DNA of 64,000 nt from contig CM077648.1 in NCBI GenBank assembly GCA_039707465.1, positions 17,109,619-17,173,618 on the forward strand. Reading direction: 5' to 3'. This DNA is from Rhabdophis nuchalis (lineage: Eukaryota; Chordata; Lepidosauria; Squamata; Natricidae). The notes beneath the pieces are model-generated. The model saw only the letters and a program-made list of their open reading frames with translations. It had not been told where the DNA came from and ran no database searches. Shown piece after piece: positions 8,941-19,690 of this stretch (position 1 is the first letter of the stretch; each line of letters begins with the position of its first letter). The translations under genes were made by a program, and so were the position numbers.

Positions 8941-11862
8941 TTAGGCTAGGCCGGCTTGTTGAAACAGATATGTCTTAAGACATTGGCGGAAGAGGCGGAG
9001 GTCGGTGATGGTACGTAATTCAGGGGGTAGGTCATTCCAAAGGGCTGGCCCCGCCACAGAGAAGGCTCTTCCCCTGGGCGTCGCCAGTCGGCATTGTCCG
9101 GCCGACGGTACCCTGAGGAGGCCCTCTCTGTGGGAGCGGATTGGTCTGAGGGATGTATGGGGCAGGAGGCGGTCTCGCATATAACTAGGTCCCGAGCCAT
9201 GGAGCGCTTTAAAGATGGTAGTCAAAACCTTGAAGCGCACTCGAAAGGCCACAGGAAGCCAATGCAGCTCGCGCAGGATCGGTGTTATGTGGGAGCATCT
9301 AGTGGCTCCCATAATCACCCGCGCGGCTGCGTTTTGGACTAGCTGTAGCTTTCGAGTGCATCTCAAGGGAAGCCCCATGTAGAGAGCATTACAGTAGTCG
9401 AGTCGGGACGTCACGAGTGCTTGAGTGACTGTGCGTAGGGCAGCCCGGTCCAGTAAGGGGCGCAGTTGGCGCATCAGGCGAACCTGATGGAACGCCCCCC
9501 TGGCCACGGCTGCCACATGGTCCTCCATGGACAGCCGGGAATCCAGGAGGACACCCAAATTGCGCGCCCTCTCCACGGGGGCCAGTGTTTCGCCCCCAAT
9601 GGCCAGAGTTGGAGTGATCTGGCTGAACCGGGGTGCCGGAAACCACAGCCACTCAGTCTTGGCAGGGTTGAGTTTGAGTTTGTTACCACCCATCCAGATC
9701 CGTACGGCTTCCAGACACCGGGACAGCACTTCGGCGGCATCGTTGGGGTGGTTTGGGGTGGATATGTACAACTGAGTGTCATCAGCGTACAGATGGTATT
9801 CCACCCCAAAACCACGGATGATCTCACCCAGCGGCTTCATATATGTGTTGAAAAGGAGGGGCGAGAGGACCGACCCCTGAGGAACCCCACATAGGAGAGG
9901 CCTCGAGGTCGACCTCTGCCCTCCCGTCAACACATATTGCGACCGACCAGAGAGGTAGGATGAGAACCACCGCAGAACGGTGCCTCCCAGCCCCAACCCC
10001 CCCAGTCGGTGCAATAGGATACCATGGTCGATGGTATCAAAAGCCGCCGAGAGGTCTAATAGGACTAGGATAGAGGAATACCCTCTATCCCGCGCCCTCC
10101 AGAGATCATCAACCAACGCGACCAATGCCGTCTCAGTACTGTGACCGGGCCGGAAGCCGGACTGGCGCGGGTCTAGATAATCAACTTCCTCCAGGTGTTG
10201 CGGAAACTGTTGGGCCACCACACTCTCGACAACCTTCACTAAAAAGTGAAGGTTGGAGACCGGACGATAGTTCTCTAGTAAAGCTGGGTCCAGGGACGGC
10301 TTCTTGAGGAGGGGCCTCACTACCGCCTCTTTCAAGACGGCAGGTAAGGACCCCTCACTCAAAGATGCGTTGACAATGCCCTGGAGCCAGCCTCGTGTCG
10401 TCTCCCAGGATGCCAGTACAAGCCAGGAGGGACACGGGTCCAATAAACATGTGGTCGCCCTAAGTTTCCTTGACAACCTGTCCATATCCTCGGTGGTAAC
10501 AAAGTCAAACTCCTCCCAAGAAGGAGCCTCAAGACTAGCCTCGGACAGTCCCACAGGACCACTGTCGATGGAGGGTAGCTCATTCCGAATCCGAGTGATT
10601 TTCTCCTGCAGATAAATCCCAAATTCCTCTGCTCGCCCTTGCAGAGGGGCTTCCCGCGGCCTCTGGTGAAGGAGGGAGCGGGTCACCCCAAACAGGGCGG
10701 CAGGGCGGTTATCTGCGGATGCAATAAGGGTGGCACAATACTCCCGTTTGGCCACTCTTATCGCCACTAAATAAGCCCTAATATGGGTTCTCACTAGTGT
10801 TCGGTCGGCTTCGGAGCGAGAGGATCTCCATCTACTCTCTAGGCATCTCTTGTGGCGTTTCATCCCCCGGAGCTCCTCAGTGAACCAAGGAGCCCGGGTG
10901 ATTCGTCGCCGCAAGAGAGGCCGCAAGGGCGCAACTCGGTCCAAGGCCCCCGTGGCTGCACTTAACCATGCGGCCACTAGGTCCTCAGTCGAGTCGCGGG
11001 GCAGGGTCACAGGAATTGGCCCAAGCTCCCTCTGGAACCTTTCCGGGTCCATTAGAAGCCTGGGGCGGAACCATATAGGAGTGTCCGGTTCCGCCTCCCC
11101 GCGGTGGGGTGCAGCGATTGGAAAGTCCAGCCGAAGGAGAGCGTGATCCGTCCATGACAAGGGAGTAATGACTAGATCCCCTATTCCAAGATCACGGCTC
11201 CACTGTCCTGAGACAAAGATGAGATCCAGTGTGTTCCCCCCCTCGTGAGTGGGGCCTAAAACTACTTGGGTCAGGTCCATGGCCGTCATGGAAGCCATGA
11301 ACTCCCGAGCTGCTCCAGAGGCTTCGCCCGCCGACGGCAAGTTAAAGTCCCCCATGACTACCAGTCTGGGGGTCTCAACTGCCGCCTCGGCTATCACCTC
11401 TAGGAGCTCGGGCAGGGCTGTTGTTGCATAGCGAGGAGCCAGGTATACAACTAACATGCCCAACTGCCTTCCTAGGCCCCATCTCACATAGAGAGATTCA
11501 CACCCGGTTGTCTGGGGGACAGAGGTCTCCTTTGGCTCAAGACCTTCCTTTACGATAATCGCCACCCCCCCACCCCTCCCTAGGGCCCTAGGCTGATGAA
11601 AAGCACGGTAACCTGGTGGGCACATGTCCACGAGGGGCATACCCCCCTCGTGGCCCAACCAGGTTTCCGTTATACCCACCAGGTCCGGGTCCCCCTCTGA
11701 CACAAGGTCACGAATGAGGGGGGATTTTTGAACCACGGACCTGGCGTTGCATAACATCAGCTTCGGGCCCTGAGCCTGTGATTCCTGCCCACCTAGTCTG
11801 CGATGGGAGAACGGAGAGTTGGAGAACGTGACCGCCTGGATCCAGCGGCCACGGTCTTCCAA
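8941..11862 (-). CDS. L2-type LINE ORF: apurinic endonuclease + reverse transcriptase
   Basis: Predicted to nick genomic DNA and copy LINE RNA at the nick (target-primed reverse transcription). The N-terminal APE endonuclease keeps the catalytic set: N39 (CNAR), E66 (ITETW), D172 and N174 (GDFN), D213 (LDLIF), D239/H240 (TDH). The reverse transcriptase follows (about 480-790): VRPLLKKPSLDPALLENYRP, LLDLSAAFDTIDH, GVPQGSVLSPLLFN and the catalytic YADD near residue 692 (codons 9778-9789). The C-terminal region ends RGRAFSVAGPALWNDLP...TYLFQQAGLA. The frame has no stop or frameshift over 973 codons, unlike all its relatives in this window, which suggests a young insertion. The start is the first in-frame Met; an upstream start is possible. 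No separate ORF1 was recognised. Confidence 0.9.
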   Translation of the reverse strand: MEDRGRWIQAVTFSNSPFSHRRLGGQESQAQGPKLMLCNARSVVQKSPLIRDLVSEGDPDLVGITETWLGHEGGMPLVDMCPPGYRAFHQPRALGRGGGVAIIVKEGLEPKETSVPQTTGCESLYVRWGLGRQLGMLVVYLAPRYATTALPELLEVIAEAAVETPRLVVMGDFNLPSAGEASGAAREFMASMTAMDLTQVVLGPTHEGGNTLDLIFVSGQWSRDLGIGDLVITPLSWTDHALLRLDFPIAAPHRGEAEPDTPIWFRPRLLMDPERFQRELGPIPVTLPRDSTEDLVAAWLSAATGALDRVAPLRPLLRRRITRAPWFTEELRGMKRHKRCLESRWRSSRSEADRTLVRTHIRAYLVAIRVAKREYCATLIASADNRPAALFGVTRSLLHQRPREAPLQGRAEEFGIYLQEKITRIRNELPSIDSGPVGLSEASLEAPSWEEFDFVTTEDMDRLSRKLRATTCLLDPCPSWLVLASWETTRGWLQGIVNASLSEGSLPAVLKEAVVRPLLKKPSLDPALLENYRPVSNLHFLVKVVESVVAQQFPQHLEEVDYLDPRQSGFRPGHSTETALVALVDDLWRARDRGYSSILVLLDLSAAFDTIDHGILLHRLGGLGLGGTVLRWFSSYLSGRSQYVLTGGQRSTSRPLLCGVPQGSVLSPLLFNTYMKPLGEIIRGFGVEYHLYADDTQLYISTPNHPNDAAEVLSRCLEAVRIWMGGNKLKLNPAKTEWLWFPAPRFSQITPTLAIGGETLAPVERARNLGVLLDSRLSMEDHVAAVARGAFHQVRLMRQLRPLLDRAALRTVTQALVTSRLDYCNALYMGLPLRCTRKLQLVQNAAARVIMGATRCSHITPILRELHWLPVAFRVRFKVLTTIFKALHGSGPSYMRDRLLPHTSLRPIRSHREGLLRVPSAGQCRLATPRGRAFSVAGPALWNDLPPELRTITDLRLFRQCLKTYLFQQAGLA

Positions 11863-12708
11863 CTGATGGTACCCATTTCGTCTCCCTCCGCCCCTGCCCC
11901 TCCCCCAGACCGAATCGATGGAAAGAGCTACCGTGGAAATGACCCCCCCCTCCCTTCCTCCGTTTCCCTACTTCCGCCCGCCGGCCTCATTTGCTGTCCC
12001 CTCCCTGGACTATTTTTCCCCTCCTCCCTGGAACCCCCTAAAAGCCTAATTAAAAACCTCCCTAAAAACCCCCTCAACCTGCGTTTCGCCCACCTCTCAG
12101 GATTAATCAGTCCGTCATCGAGGCGGGCCCGTGTTAAACAGGAGGGCCAGGCCTGCGAGAGGGGAGACTCCCGCAGGCTCAGGATGTCGCGTCTAGAGTA
12201 CATGGTAAAAAGCTCCCTAAGGCAGCCCAAGTCCAGGAAGGCAAAACATAACATAAGTCCGAAAGCAAAATAAAGTGGCTAAGTGCAAAGATATTTTCCG
12301 GATGGGGGGTAAAGTCAAGATAATCCAGGATCTTATGGATGGGGAGATCGAAATTCAGTCCCATTACAGGCCCCATCCATCTGTCTCTCCGGCCAAAAGG
12401 GGATTAGTTCGTATCTAGTGCCGCATGGCTAATTAGTCCATCATGCGGCCTGATGAAAATACTGCCCTCTAATGGCACAGATGTTATCGGCTAACCTCCT
12501 CCAGTCCCGGGCACTCACTCCAAGATGTTCCAGATCTTCCCGGGTCGTCCTCGGCCAAGTCCTCCATTTTACAAACCGGCTGCAGCTGTTCCATGCTGTT
12601 CCACGTCTGGCTGCTCAATCCAACATATCCCGATCTTCTCCACTCTCCATTCTCTTTCTTCTCCAACGTTCAATTCAACTTTCAATTTATCTCAACACTC
12701 TCACCATC

Positions 12709-12746
12709 TCATCATATCTAGTGCCGTATCTAGTGCCGTATCTAGT
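12709..12746. repeat. 12-bp tandem repeat in L2 leader
   Basis: Three copies of a TCTAGTGCCGTA-type unit in a row (the last diverging to TCTAGTGTGG). An isolated copy of 'gtatctagtgccg' occurs at about 12412-12424 within the same leader. Confidence 0.75.
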
Positions 12747-12775
12747 GTGGATCTCTGAATGATTCAGAGATCCAC
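12747..12775. repeat. perfect 14-bp hairpin at L2 5' boundary
   Basis: GTGGATCTCTGAAT, one central G, then its exact reverse complement. It lies directly after the 12-bp tandem repeat, at or next to the LINE 5' end. Confidence 0.85.
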
Positions 12776-12776
12776 A

Positions 12777-13603
12777 ATTCTCATGAAATTCGGTATGTGG
12801 AATTGGTTCTCATTTATATCAAGATGCCTCAAAGCTATATAAGAATCAGCAAAATAATAATAATAATCTAGAAGTCATATGCTGGGCTCAGAAGCACTAT
12901 TGTGATTTAATTTAGGCCAGTACACAAACTCCACCCCAGTAATTTTAAACCACAGTTTATAGCTTTAAAAAATGAAGCAGGAATAACACCTATTTAACAA
13001 ATTATTTTTAAAATAAACCATGATTTTATGCAATGTGTAATTTGGTCACTGATTCTGAGGATGCTCAGCTGTTGAGAGAAGATAATGACAAACTACTTCC
13101 ACTTTATTCTGGGATTTGTTTATTAATTTTTAATCTCCCAGCCATGCTTAATGCTTAGGATATTCTAATGACTGCTCATAGAAGTACTAACCAGTTCCAA
13201 AGTTGCTTACGTTTTTTAGGTAAAAAAAAGGTCCTACCGGCAACCTGTTGATGGGTATAAGAGGAACGAGAAAGAAATTGAATAAACCTTTTTAATTCAA
13301 TGTCACTTACTAACATGTTACCTAGGATTTGCTCCAAACTTCTATGTACATTTCAAGACATAGTTATTTTGAAAGCACACAACTGTACATATGATACTTT
13401 GAATAATCATTATTGTCATCAATGTCGTTGGTGTTCACCCATATCTAAATTTAAAACTCAACATATTGAAGTGCATTTTGATTATGAATCTTTGCTTTAT
13501 TTTAAGGCCATGGTAAACTTGCAATTACACACACACAAACATAGAGAGAGGCAGAGAAAGAGAGAAAAACAATGTGATACACTTTTTTATTTTGCATCCG
13601 ACC
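12777..13603. other. intronic sequence, nothing recognised
   Basis: AT-rich, no supported exon. A short (CA)-rich and (AGAG) patch lies at 13528-13566 just before the next L2. Confidence 0.5.
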
Positions 13604-14049
13604 CTGCGGGATCGGATCCTGCCCCATACATCCTCACGGCCGATTCGCTCCCATAGAGAGGGACTTCTCCGGGTGCCGTCCACTAGACTTTGTCAGCGGG
13701 CGACGCCCAGGGGAAGGGCCTTCTCTGTGGCGGGCCCAGCTCTCTGGAATGACCTTCCCCCCGATATCAGGACAACCACGGACCTCCGCTCCTTCCGCTT
13801 AAAATTAAAGACGCACTTTTTTCGTCTGGCCGGCCTTGGGTAGTCTCTTTTTAGGTCAGGGTTTTTTAGGGGTAATTTTTAGTTTAGTTATGGGTTTTAG
13901 CGCAGGATTTATTTAATCTATTTTTAACTTTGTATTTTGTATTTGTTTGTGGTCTATTTGTATTTTTAATTGCCTGTGCCCCGCCTCGAGTCCCCTTGGG
14001 GAGAGAGAGCGGGATAGAAATTAAAATTATTATTTATTATTATTATTAT
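13604..14049 (+). mobile_element. L2-type LINE 3' end (about 445 bp), (ATT)n tail
   Basis: + strand fragment that begins within the RDRILPHTS segment ('ctgcgggatcgg') and runs through SHREGLLRV, RGRAFSVAGPALWNDLP and LKTHFFRLAGLG to a stop at about 13843. The 3' UTR has 'ccgcctcgagtcccc' and an ATT-rich tail (14028-14048). Its breakpoint coincides within a few bases with those of the copies at 21225 and 60664. Confidence 0.9.
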
Positions 14050-14571
14050 AGTTTTATATTAAAGTTAATAGATTAAATTTTGTATATTTCTACATGTCAA
14101 AAGGAATGCAGCCTCCCTTAATTGAAGAAAGAGATGCCACATAAAAGGTTATGCTTTCTTTTGGTCAGGAGCTTTCAGAAAGGAATTAATATCCTTGAGT
14201 TGCCATGCATGCTACCAAAGCTTTTTACAAGCTATTTTACACGTCTTAAATGTTGTGACTGCAATTATTCTCACTGCTTCATCTACTCTCCGAAGACCTC
14301 TTTGTGATTTCAGTATGGAACTATTTTGACAGGTCATTTTAACTTACTTAGCTGTGGAGCTCCAACTTCACATTTTCTATTCCTTGAATATGGTCTCGGG
14401 GAACAGAATCTTAATAGACATCGATATGTGATGTTTTTAACTTTGATGCTTTAAGAGGCATTGTATTTCAGACATGGGTTTCCACAGAGTGCAAAGAGAG
14501 GGCCACTGACATACGTAACAAGTAACTTTGTCATCTCAATGTGCCACTAACATGCACTATGTACAGGTAGT
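14050..14571. other. intronic sequence, nothing recognised
   Basis: No supported feature seen. Confidence 0.4.
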
Positions 14572-14660
14572 CCTTGAGTTACGAATGGAATGGAGCCTAC
14601 CCATTCCATTCGTAACCTGAGGATTAGTGGGAGTGAATCTCCCCACAATTCCCCCTCCAA
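14572..14660 (+). mobile_element. fragment of CAGGTAGTCCTCGACTTACG-type DNA transposon
   Basis: Starts 'acaggtagtccttgagttacgaatgg', the terminal repeat of the family also seen at 4905 and 55596. Only the terminus is clear. It carries a perfect hairpin (14578-14616). The right limit is uncertain. Confidence 0.5.
14578..14616. repeat. perfect 16-bp hairpin, 7-nt loop
   Basis: GTTACGAATGGAATGG, loop AGCCTAC, then the exact complement CCATTCCATTCGTAAC. Confidence 0.9.
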
Positions 14661-14905
14661 CTGACTGTACCAAGTCACTTACCATGTGAAGGTGTAGCAA
14701 GCAATCTCCTCTCCAGCAATTCAGCTGTGTGCGCCCCTCTGAAGTTCCATTCAGGCCTCTGCGGGCTTCCCCGGCCGATGGCAGACTGAAATGGAGCCTC
14801 CCGGGGCCAGATCTGCCCTACGATGCTCTGTGGGCCTCCCCTGGCCCATTGCAGGCTGAAATGGAACCCCTAGATAGCCAGATTTCTCCCTCCCTCCCGC
14901 TCTTC

Positions 14906-14954
14906 CATCCATCCATCCATCCATCCATCCATCCATCCATCCATCCATCCATCC
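14906..14954. repeat. (CCAT)n tetranucleotide microsatellite
   Basis: Twelve CATC units without interruption. Confidence 0.97.
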
Positions 14955-14960
14955 CACTAT

Positions 14961-16087
14961 ATCTTTTGTATGATATTTCTTCCACTTTTTGAGAAATAGG
15001 GTGGAATCAAGACATGAAATTTGCTAGATAAACTTTTCCGATTTATATATTGTGATGTAAAATTACTCCAAGTGGGTTGGTCAACCACGAAATGGATACT
15101 AGAGGAGTGTCAGTGAGTATCTTGAAACCATAGATGTCATCAGTACACCCTCCTCCTCCATGCACTTTCACAACTCTTGAAGGGGAGCTGAAAAAAATTG
15201 GGGGGGGGAGCAATAAAGCAAATACAATATGTCATAAAAATGAAGGATCACTATAGCCAACTCTTTTACTGATCTTTCAGCACAAAACATCCAAAATGCC
15301 AACTGGTTTATTAAGCCGTATCACCTTTGTTAAGTGTAATTCAACTTCTAGAGTCTGTAAACCTCAACTCAACATAGTGGCAACGAAACAATGGAAGCAA
15401 TCACCCTGAAAATAAGTTGGCAATTCACTCCTCTGCTTTTAAATAACTATATAATATACAGATTGTCTTCTCCTTTCTTTAATTATCAAGATTTATTTGT
15501 TCTCTTGCTTCTAACATCCACCAAAAATACTTTCCGTCAGCATGAAATTCTTGGATCAATAAATTTGGATAGTGATCTTGAGGAAAGTCAGTATTCACCA
15601 TTGCAGAACTTCTACGACTGAGAAGCAGTTGTAGAGAAAATTAGGCATCGGGAGAACTGGGATATTGTATATAATTTTTAATCAAAGCCACTTAGGGTCA
15701 CCGCTGTGTCTTCTTTCTATACAACAGTGAGCAGCTTGAACAACTCATATGTATGAGTGATGGCAGAAGCTGTCAGATTTCACAAAGAATAGCTGACATC
15801 TGGAGATGTTGCAGAATTTAAAAAACTCCTTTGAATGTTGGTGATTCAGACAGCCTGGTAGGATATGGACAAAAGGTAATCTCTCAGCCACATCTTACAC
15901 CTGACAATTTCAATATATTCACAGTTGGCTGGATCCAAAAAATTACCTACTGTAATACATGTAATAACTGAGTCTATTTTGTACCGTGTTTTGGATGAAT
16001 CTATTCGGAGCCTGTCTAGGGGCTCATATTAACAGCAGTCTTACATTGCTTGTCATCTACTGCACTGTTCTTCACTTTTGGCAATGC
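14961..16087. other. intronic sequence, nothing recognised
   Basis: Mixed-composition DNA. A 76-codon open frame at 15391-15621 has no recognisable motif and no splice context, so it is not called a gene. Confidence 0.5.
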
Positions 16088-16095
16088 GATGAAAC

Positions 16096-16701
16096 TAGGG
16101 GTGAATTCAGCAGGTTCTGGAGAACCGGTAGCGGAAATTTTGAGTAGTTCGGAGAACTGGCAAATATTATTATTTTATTATTATTTATTCAAATTTATAT
16201 CCCGCCCTTCTCCACGAAGGACCCAGGGCGGCGCACAGGAAAATTTAAAAACATACAAAATACAATAAATATAATTTAAAAAAAAACTATTAAATAACCT
16301 ATCCTGCGCTAAAACCAAATTTTAAAAACCCAATTTAAAACTACCTAAAAGTCCCCATGGGAGGTTAGGCTAGGCCGGCTTGTTGAAACAAATATGTCTT
16401 AAGACATTGGCGGAAGAGGCGGAGGTCGGTGATGGTACGTAATTCAGGGGGTAGGTCATTCCAAAGGGCTGGGCCCGCCACAGAGAAGGCTCTTCCCCTG
16501 GGTGGAATATCACCTCTGGCTGACCCCAGAGTGGGTGGGAATGAAGATTTTGCAGTATCCTTTCCCTGGAGTGGAGTGAGAATGGAGATCCTTCTCCTGG
16601 AGTAGTGAGGGAGTGGAGATTTTGCAGTATTCTTCCCCTGCCATGCCCACCAAGCCACACCCATATAACAGGTAGTAAGAAAAAATTGAATTTCACCACT
16701 G
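16096..16701 (-). mobile_element. hAT-like MITE (CAGTGGTGAAATTCA family), split by an L2 end
   Basis: Ends 'ggggtgaattcagcaggttctgg' and 'aattgaatttcaccactg' are inverted repeats; interior units 'ggagattttgcagtat' and 'cttcccctgccatgcccacc' match copies at 33541 and 55397. Flanks GATGAAAC (16088-16095) and GGTTAAAC (16702-16709) are a worn 8-bp duplication (6 of 8). An L2 fragment occupies about 16165-16503. Confidence 0.7.
16165..16503 (-). mobile_element. L2-type LINE 3' end, nested in MITE
   Basis: Encodes only the last ~45 residues (RGRAFSVAGPALWNDLPPEL...CLKTYLFQQAGLA) plus the 3' UTR with 'gtcctt cgtggagaagggcgggat' and an (AATA)n tail. It belongs to the same subfamily as the intact copy at 8742. 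AATAT-like repeats flank it. Confidence 0.85.
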
Positions 16702-16709
16702 GGTTAAAC

Positions 16710-17272
16710 AAGGACTTGTATAGAAAACAATGACCATTAGCCTTGATTTCCTTTTGGTACTTATGATGATTCCATCATAAGCCAGCACCACTCTTGTACA
16801 CACTTTTTTTGTGGACAGATCTTTGAGGGGACACGGTTTCTGTATAGAATTTTTTTTTTTCATAAATCCCTTTATTTAGGTGGAAATTTGCCAGTTTTAC
16901 AAAAGTCTGTAGACAAATTGATCATTCTTGCTGTCACTTGACACATGTTTTGTCAAAGTACCCCAGTATTTCATTCCACCAGGTTGGCAGTGGATGATGA
17001 TATTTCACCTGTTTATCAGTGGACTTTTTTTTTTAAAGGATTAAAATGAAATAACATCAAATCTAGTGTTTCATTGTTCCAGTGATGTGGAGTGATGAAA
17101 GACAACTATTCACTGATCCTCTCTGACCAGTTATCATGAATTTTATACATCATGCAGCTAAAAAATAATCCATGGTTTATAAACCAAAGCCTTTTGGGTT
17201 TTATTAGTCATGCATCTACAGCCCCACTATACATGAGTGTGTCATCTGTGGTTCATATTTTGTTAAGCAGAC
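16710..17272. other. intronic sequence, nothing recognised
   Basis: No supported feature seen. Confidence 0.4.
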
Positions 17273-17424
17273 CAAGATAACAGATTAACAGAGTTGGAAG
17301 GGACCTTGCAGGTCATCTAGTCCAACCCCCTGCCCAAGCAGGAGACCCTACATCTGCCTCTACCTAGGATTGAACTCGCAACCTCCTGATTGGGAGGCGA
17401 GAGCTCCACCTCTAGGCCATACTC
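17273..17424 (-). mobile_element. tRNA-headed SINE with CR1 tail
   Basis: On the - strand the head 'atggcctagaggtggagc' resembles an A box and 'ggttgcgagttcaatcc' a B box of a tRNA-type pol III promoter. The body ends in the CR1 3' UTR 'ggttggactagatgacc...cccttccaactctgttaatc'. This is the arrangement of a SINE mobilised by CR1. About 150 bp, apparently complete. Confidence 0.75.
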
Positions 17425-18240
17425 TTAAGAAAATGCTGAAAGACTTTGCTTTCTTCTGGGATTGTTTTCTGATAACTGAGAAACTCAACACTTCTAACTT
17501 TTCTCTTGGGCTCTTCCGTTGCTGATAAGAAGCTGATCTTTTTGACCACAGCATTTTGCATTATATAGTTCACTGGCATTTTGTTAATAATTGTTCCCAC
17601 TGGGACTGTTAAGGATGCTTACCTACCTGTGTTGTTGAGGATATTGTTTTGAAGATCTTATTCATTATTTAGTGGAAGTAGTCCTGGAGGTGTCTGTTAA
17701 AAAGCATCATGGAAAAATTGGCAAAACAAACACTGGGTAGATAGCACACTTGCTGTTGCTATAAATAGGGTGTTATTTCGCGTGGTACAAAATGCCCCAA
17801 CATTAAAATAAAGCACAACAAAACCGATTGGGTGTGAATGTTAGGTCTACCAAGTTCTATGGGTTTTGTAAGGGAATGAATTATGTAGGTGACTTTGAGA
17901 AAAGGAGAGAAAGGATGCTGCCTAGGAAATAAGCATACAAAAGGGACAGGATCCCACAGTTGCTTAATGGTTAGAGAAAGAAACTTAGAAAAGATATGTC
18001 CTTACCTTGGCCTATATACCAAACGAATGACCCATTGGGATCCCCATAGCAAAACAACTTACCTTCTGTGCGGCCAGATCCTGAAAATAACATTTAACAT
18101 CGCACAGTACTTAAACAAAATGGTTTGGTTGATATCTGCATATGTGGGACTGATTGGGGTAGATTTGCTGGGGTGATACCGAAATATAATTTTATCATAT
18201 TTTATCTATGTCTTAAATTACTGTATTCTGTTCCAATTTT
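17425..18240. other. intronic sequence, nothing recognised
   Basis: No supported feature; a 95-codon frame at 17889-18176 has no family resemblance I can name. Confidence 0.4.
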
Positions 18241-18720
18241 TTTAAAATAATTTTTATTAAGCTTTTTTAAACATTAAAAAACAAAACAAAAATTTCCACG
18301 CATTACAGCGAATCCATATCAGTATTGATTATATCATTCATACGTACATAAGATCTATTTCTATATTCTCTAATATACTCTACATTATATAATATATATA
18401 ATCAGCTAAAATAAAACAGTACAGGTTTATACAGTGTTATCATATTTGCCATAAATAATACTTAGTTCTTATATTATGGTCCAACCATTTATACCATCTC
18501 TTCCACACTTTATAATACTTCTTCTCTATCCTTCAGTTCCATGGTCAACCTATCCATCTCTGCACACTCAAGTATCTTACTTATGATAATTGGGATCTGG
18601 AGGGATATTGTTCTGCTTCCAATTTTGAGTGAATACTATTCTTGTTGCAGTTAATGTATGTAGTGTTAAACATTGAGGTTCCATAAAATGCAATATTACA
18701 TTTCCATTTTAAATTGTATT
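18241..18720 (-). mobile_element. possible LINE 3' end (L1-like), uncertain
   Basis: T-rich start at 18240 followed by AT-rich sequence whose - strand gives broken, Tyr/Lys/Trp-rich peptides ('YYKVWKRWYKW'-like). The poly(A)-like end on the - strand suggests an L1-type tail. The style repeats at 20975-21225. Family not proven. Confidence 0.3.
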
Positions 18721-19029
18721 TTATTCCAATTTCATTTTAAATTTTATTTTATCAAACTCCACTTTTTTAAATCAAATTTTAGTAATAATTTGTTTCTGGA
18801 ACTTTGCACTTTGATATGGCCCACGGGCTAATCAATAGAGACTTAATGTCAATGATATGTCCTTATGGAGCGAGCAATTAAAAGAGAGGGAGGATTGTGC
18901 TTTCAGATTTTCAAGATTCTGTTAATGGAGCCTTACAATAAAGTAGATTTAGTGCCGCTAGCTGTGTTTCCTCTCTAGTTTACTCAGGAAGAACAACAGT
19001 TTCCCATAATTAGTTCTGACTGGGATTAT

Positions 19030-19690
19030 TCTTCCATAGATGGAGATAGTGTGTAGTCTGGGGATCTACCTCAACTCTCAGCTCCTCTTGAAGAGCTGGT
19101 GACAGCAATGGATAGGAGGACCTTTGTACAAATTCATCTTGTATGCTAAATGCATTGCTTTCTGGCTTGGGGGCCTTATTCATTAATGGACATTTCTCAT
19201 CTGCATTACTGCCAAGACTCTCTACCTTGGAAAAAACATGTAGAGCTGTACATGCAGATCATTTTATATTTATAGGACATGACTATGTGTGGACTGCCAT
19301 AATTACCAGAAGATTTCCAGATGCAATGTAAGGTGCTGGTCGTTACCTATGAAGCTGTAGAAGACACAGAGTCTTTTTGTGAGACCATGCCCTGTGTATT
19401 GCTGGGATGCTTTGCAACCCAAGAAATAACTTCCAATGGTCTCTCTCCATTTTCCAACCTCTTGACAGTATCATGTTCTGGATGGGCAACATTAAACAGG
19501 GCTTAAAGTTTCATGAGATGCAGGAAGTATGGCTTCTGTTGCAACTTCTGCCCTATGGAGTTGTATCCTCAAGATTCCAGTGGCTCTGACCCTTCCAGAC
19601 TAAGAATGCTTTAAAGGTCTGGTTCTTTTCCCAGGCACTGGGAGAAGATAGTATAGTTTGTAATGGCACAAGTTCTGTATTTTCCCCCAT
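19030..19690 (+). mobile_element. ancient, degenerate L2-like LINE fragment
   Basis: Scattered + strand L2-like stretches: FSSALLPRLSTLEKTCRAVHADHFI, a downstream LLPYGVVSSRFQW and LKVWFFSQALGED, which recalls the L2 C-terminal 'LKTxLFxxAxG'. Several frameshifts, no ORF. Much older than the other L2 copies. Confidence 0.4.

Larger units (their letters stand above)
8742..12776 (-). mobile_element. near full-length L2-type LINE with intact ORF
   Basis: A ~4-kb element on the - strand: a 5' leader (about 11863-12776), a single 973-codon frame (8941-11862), a 3' UTR with the box 'cctgggtcctctgtgg' and an (AAAT)n-type tail (+ strand TTTATTTATT at 8744-8770). The 38319 copy matches it to about 12098 and then stops, so the leader beyond that is seen only here. 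The left limit of the 5' end is inferred from the change of composition after the hairpin at 12747-12775. This is the only L2 copy here whose frame is unbroken. Confidence 0.85.

Noticed and set aside
9466..11431. Several + strand frames of 60-142 codons over the L2
   Set aside because: Antisense shadows of the GC-rich L2 frame on the - strand; no recognisable family.
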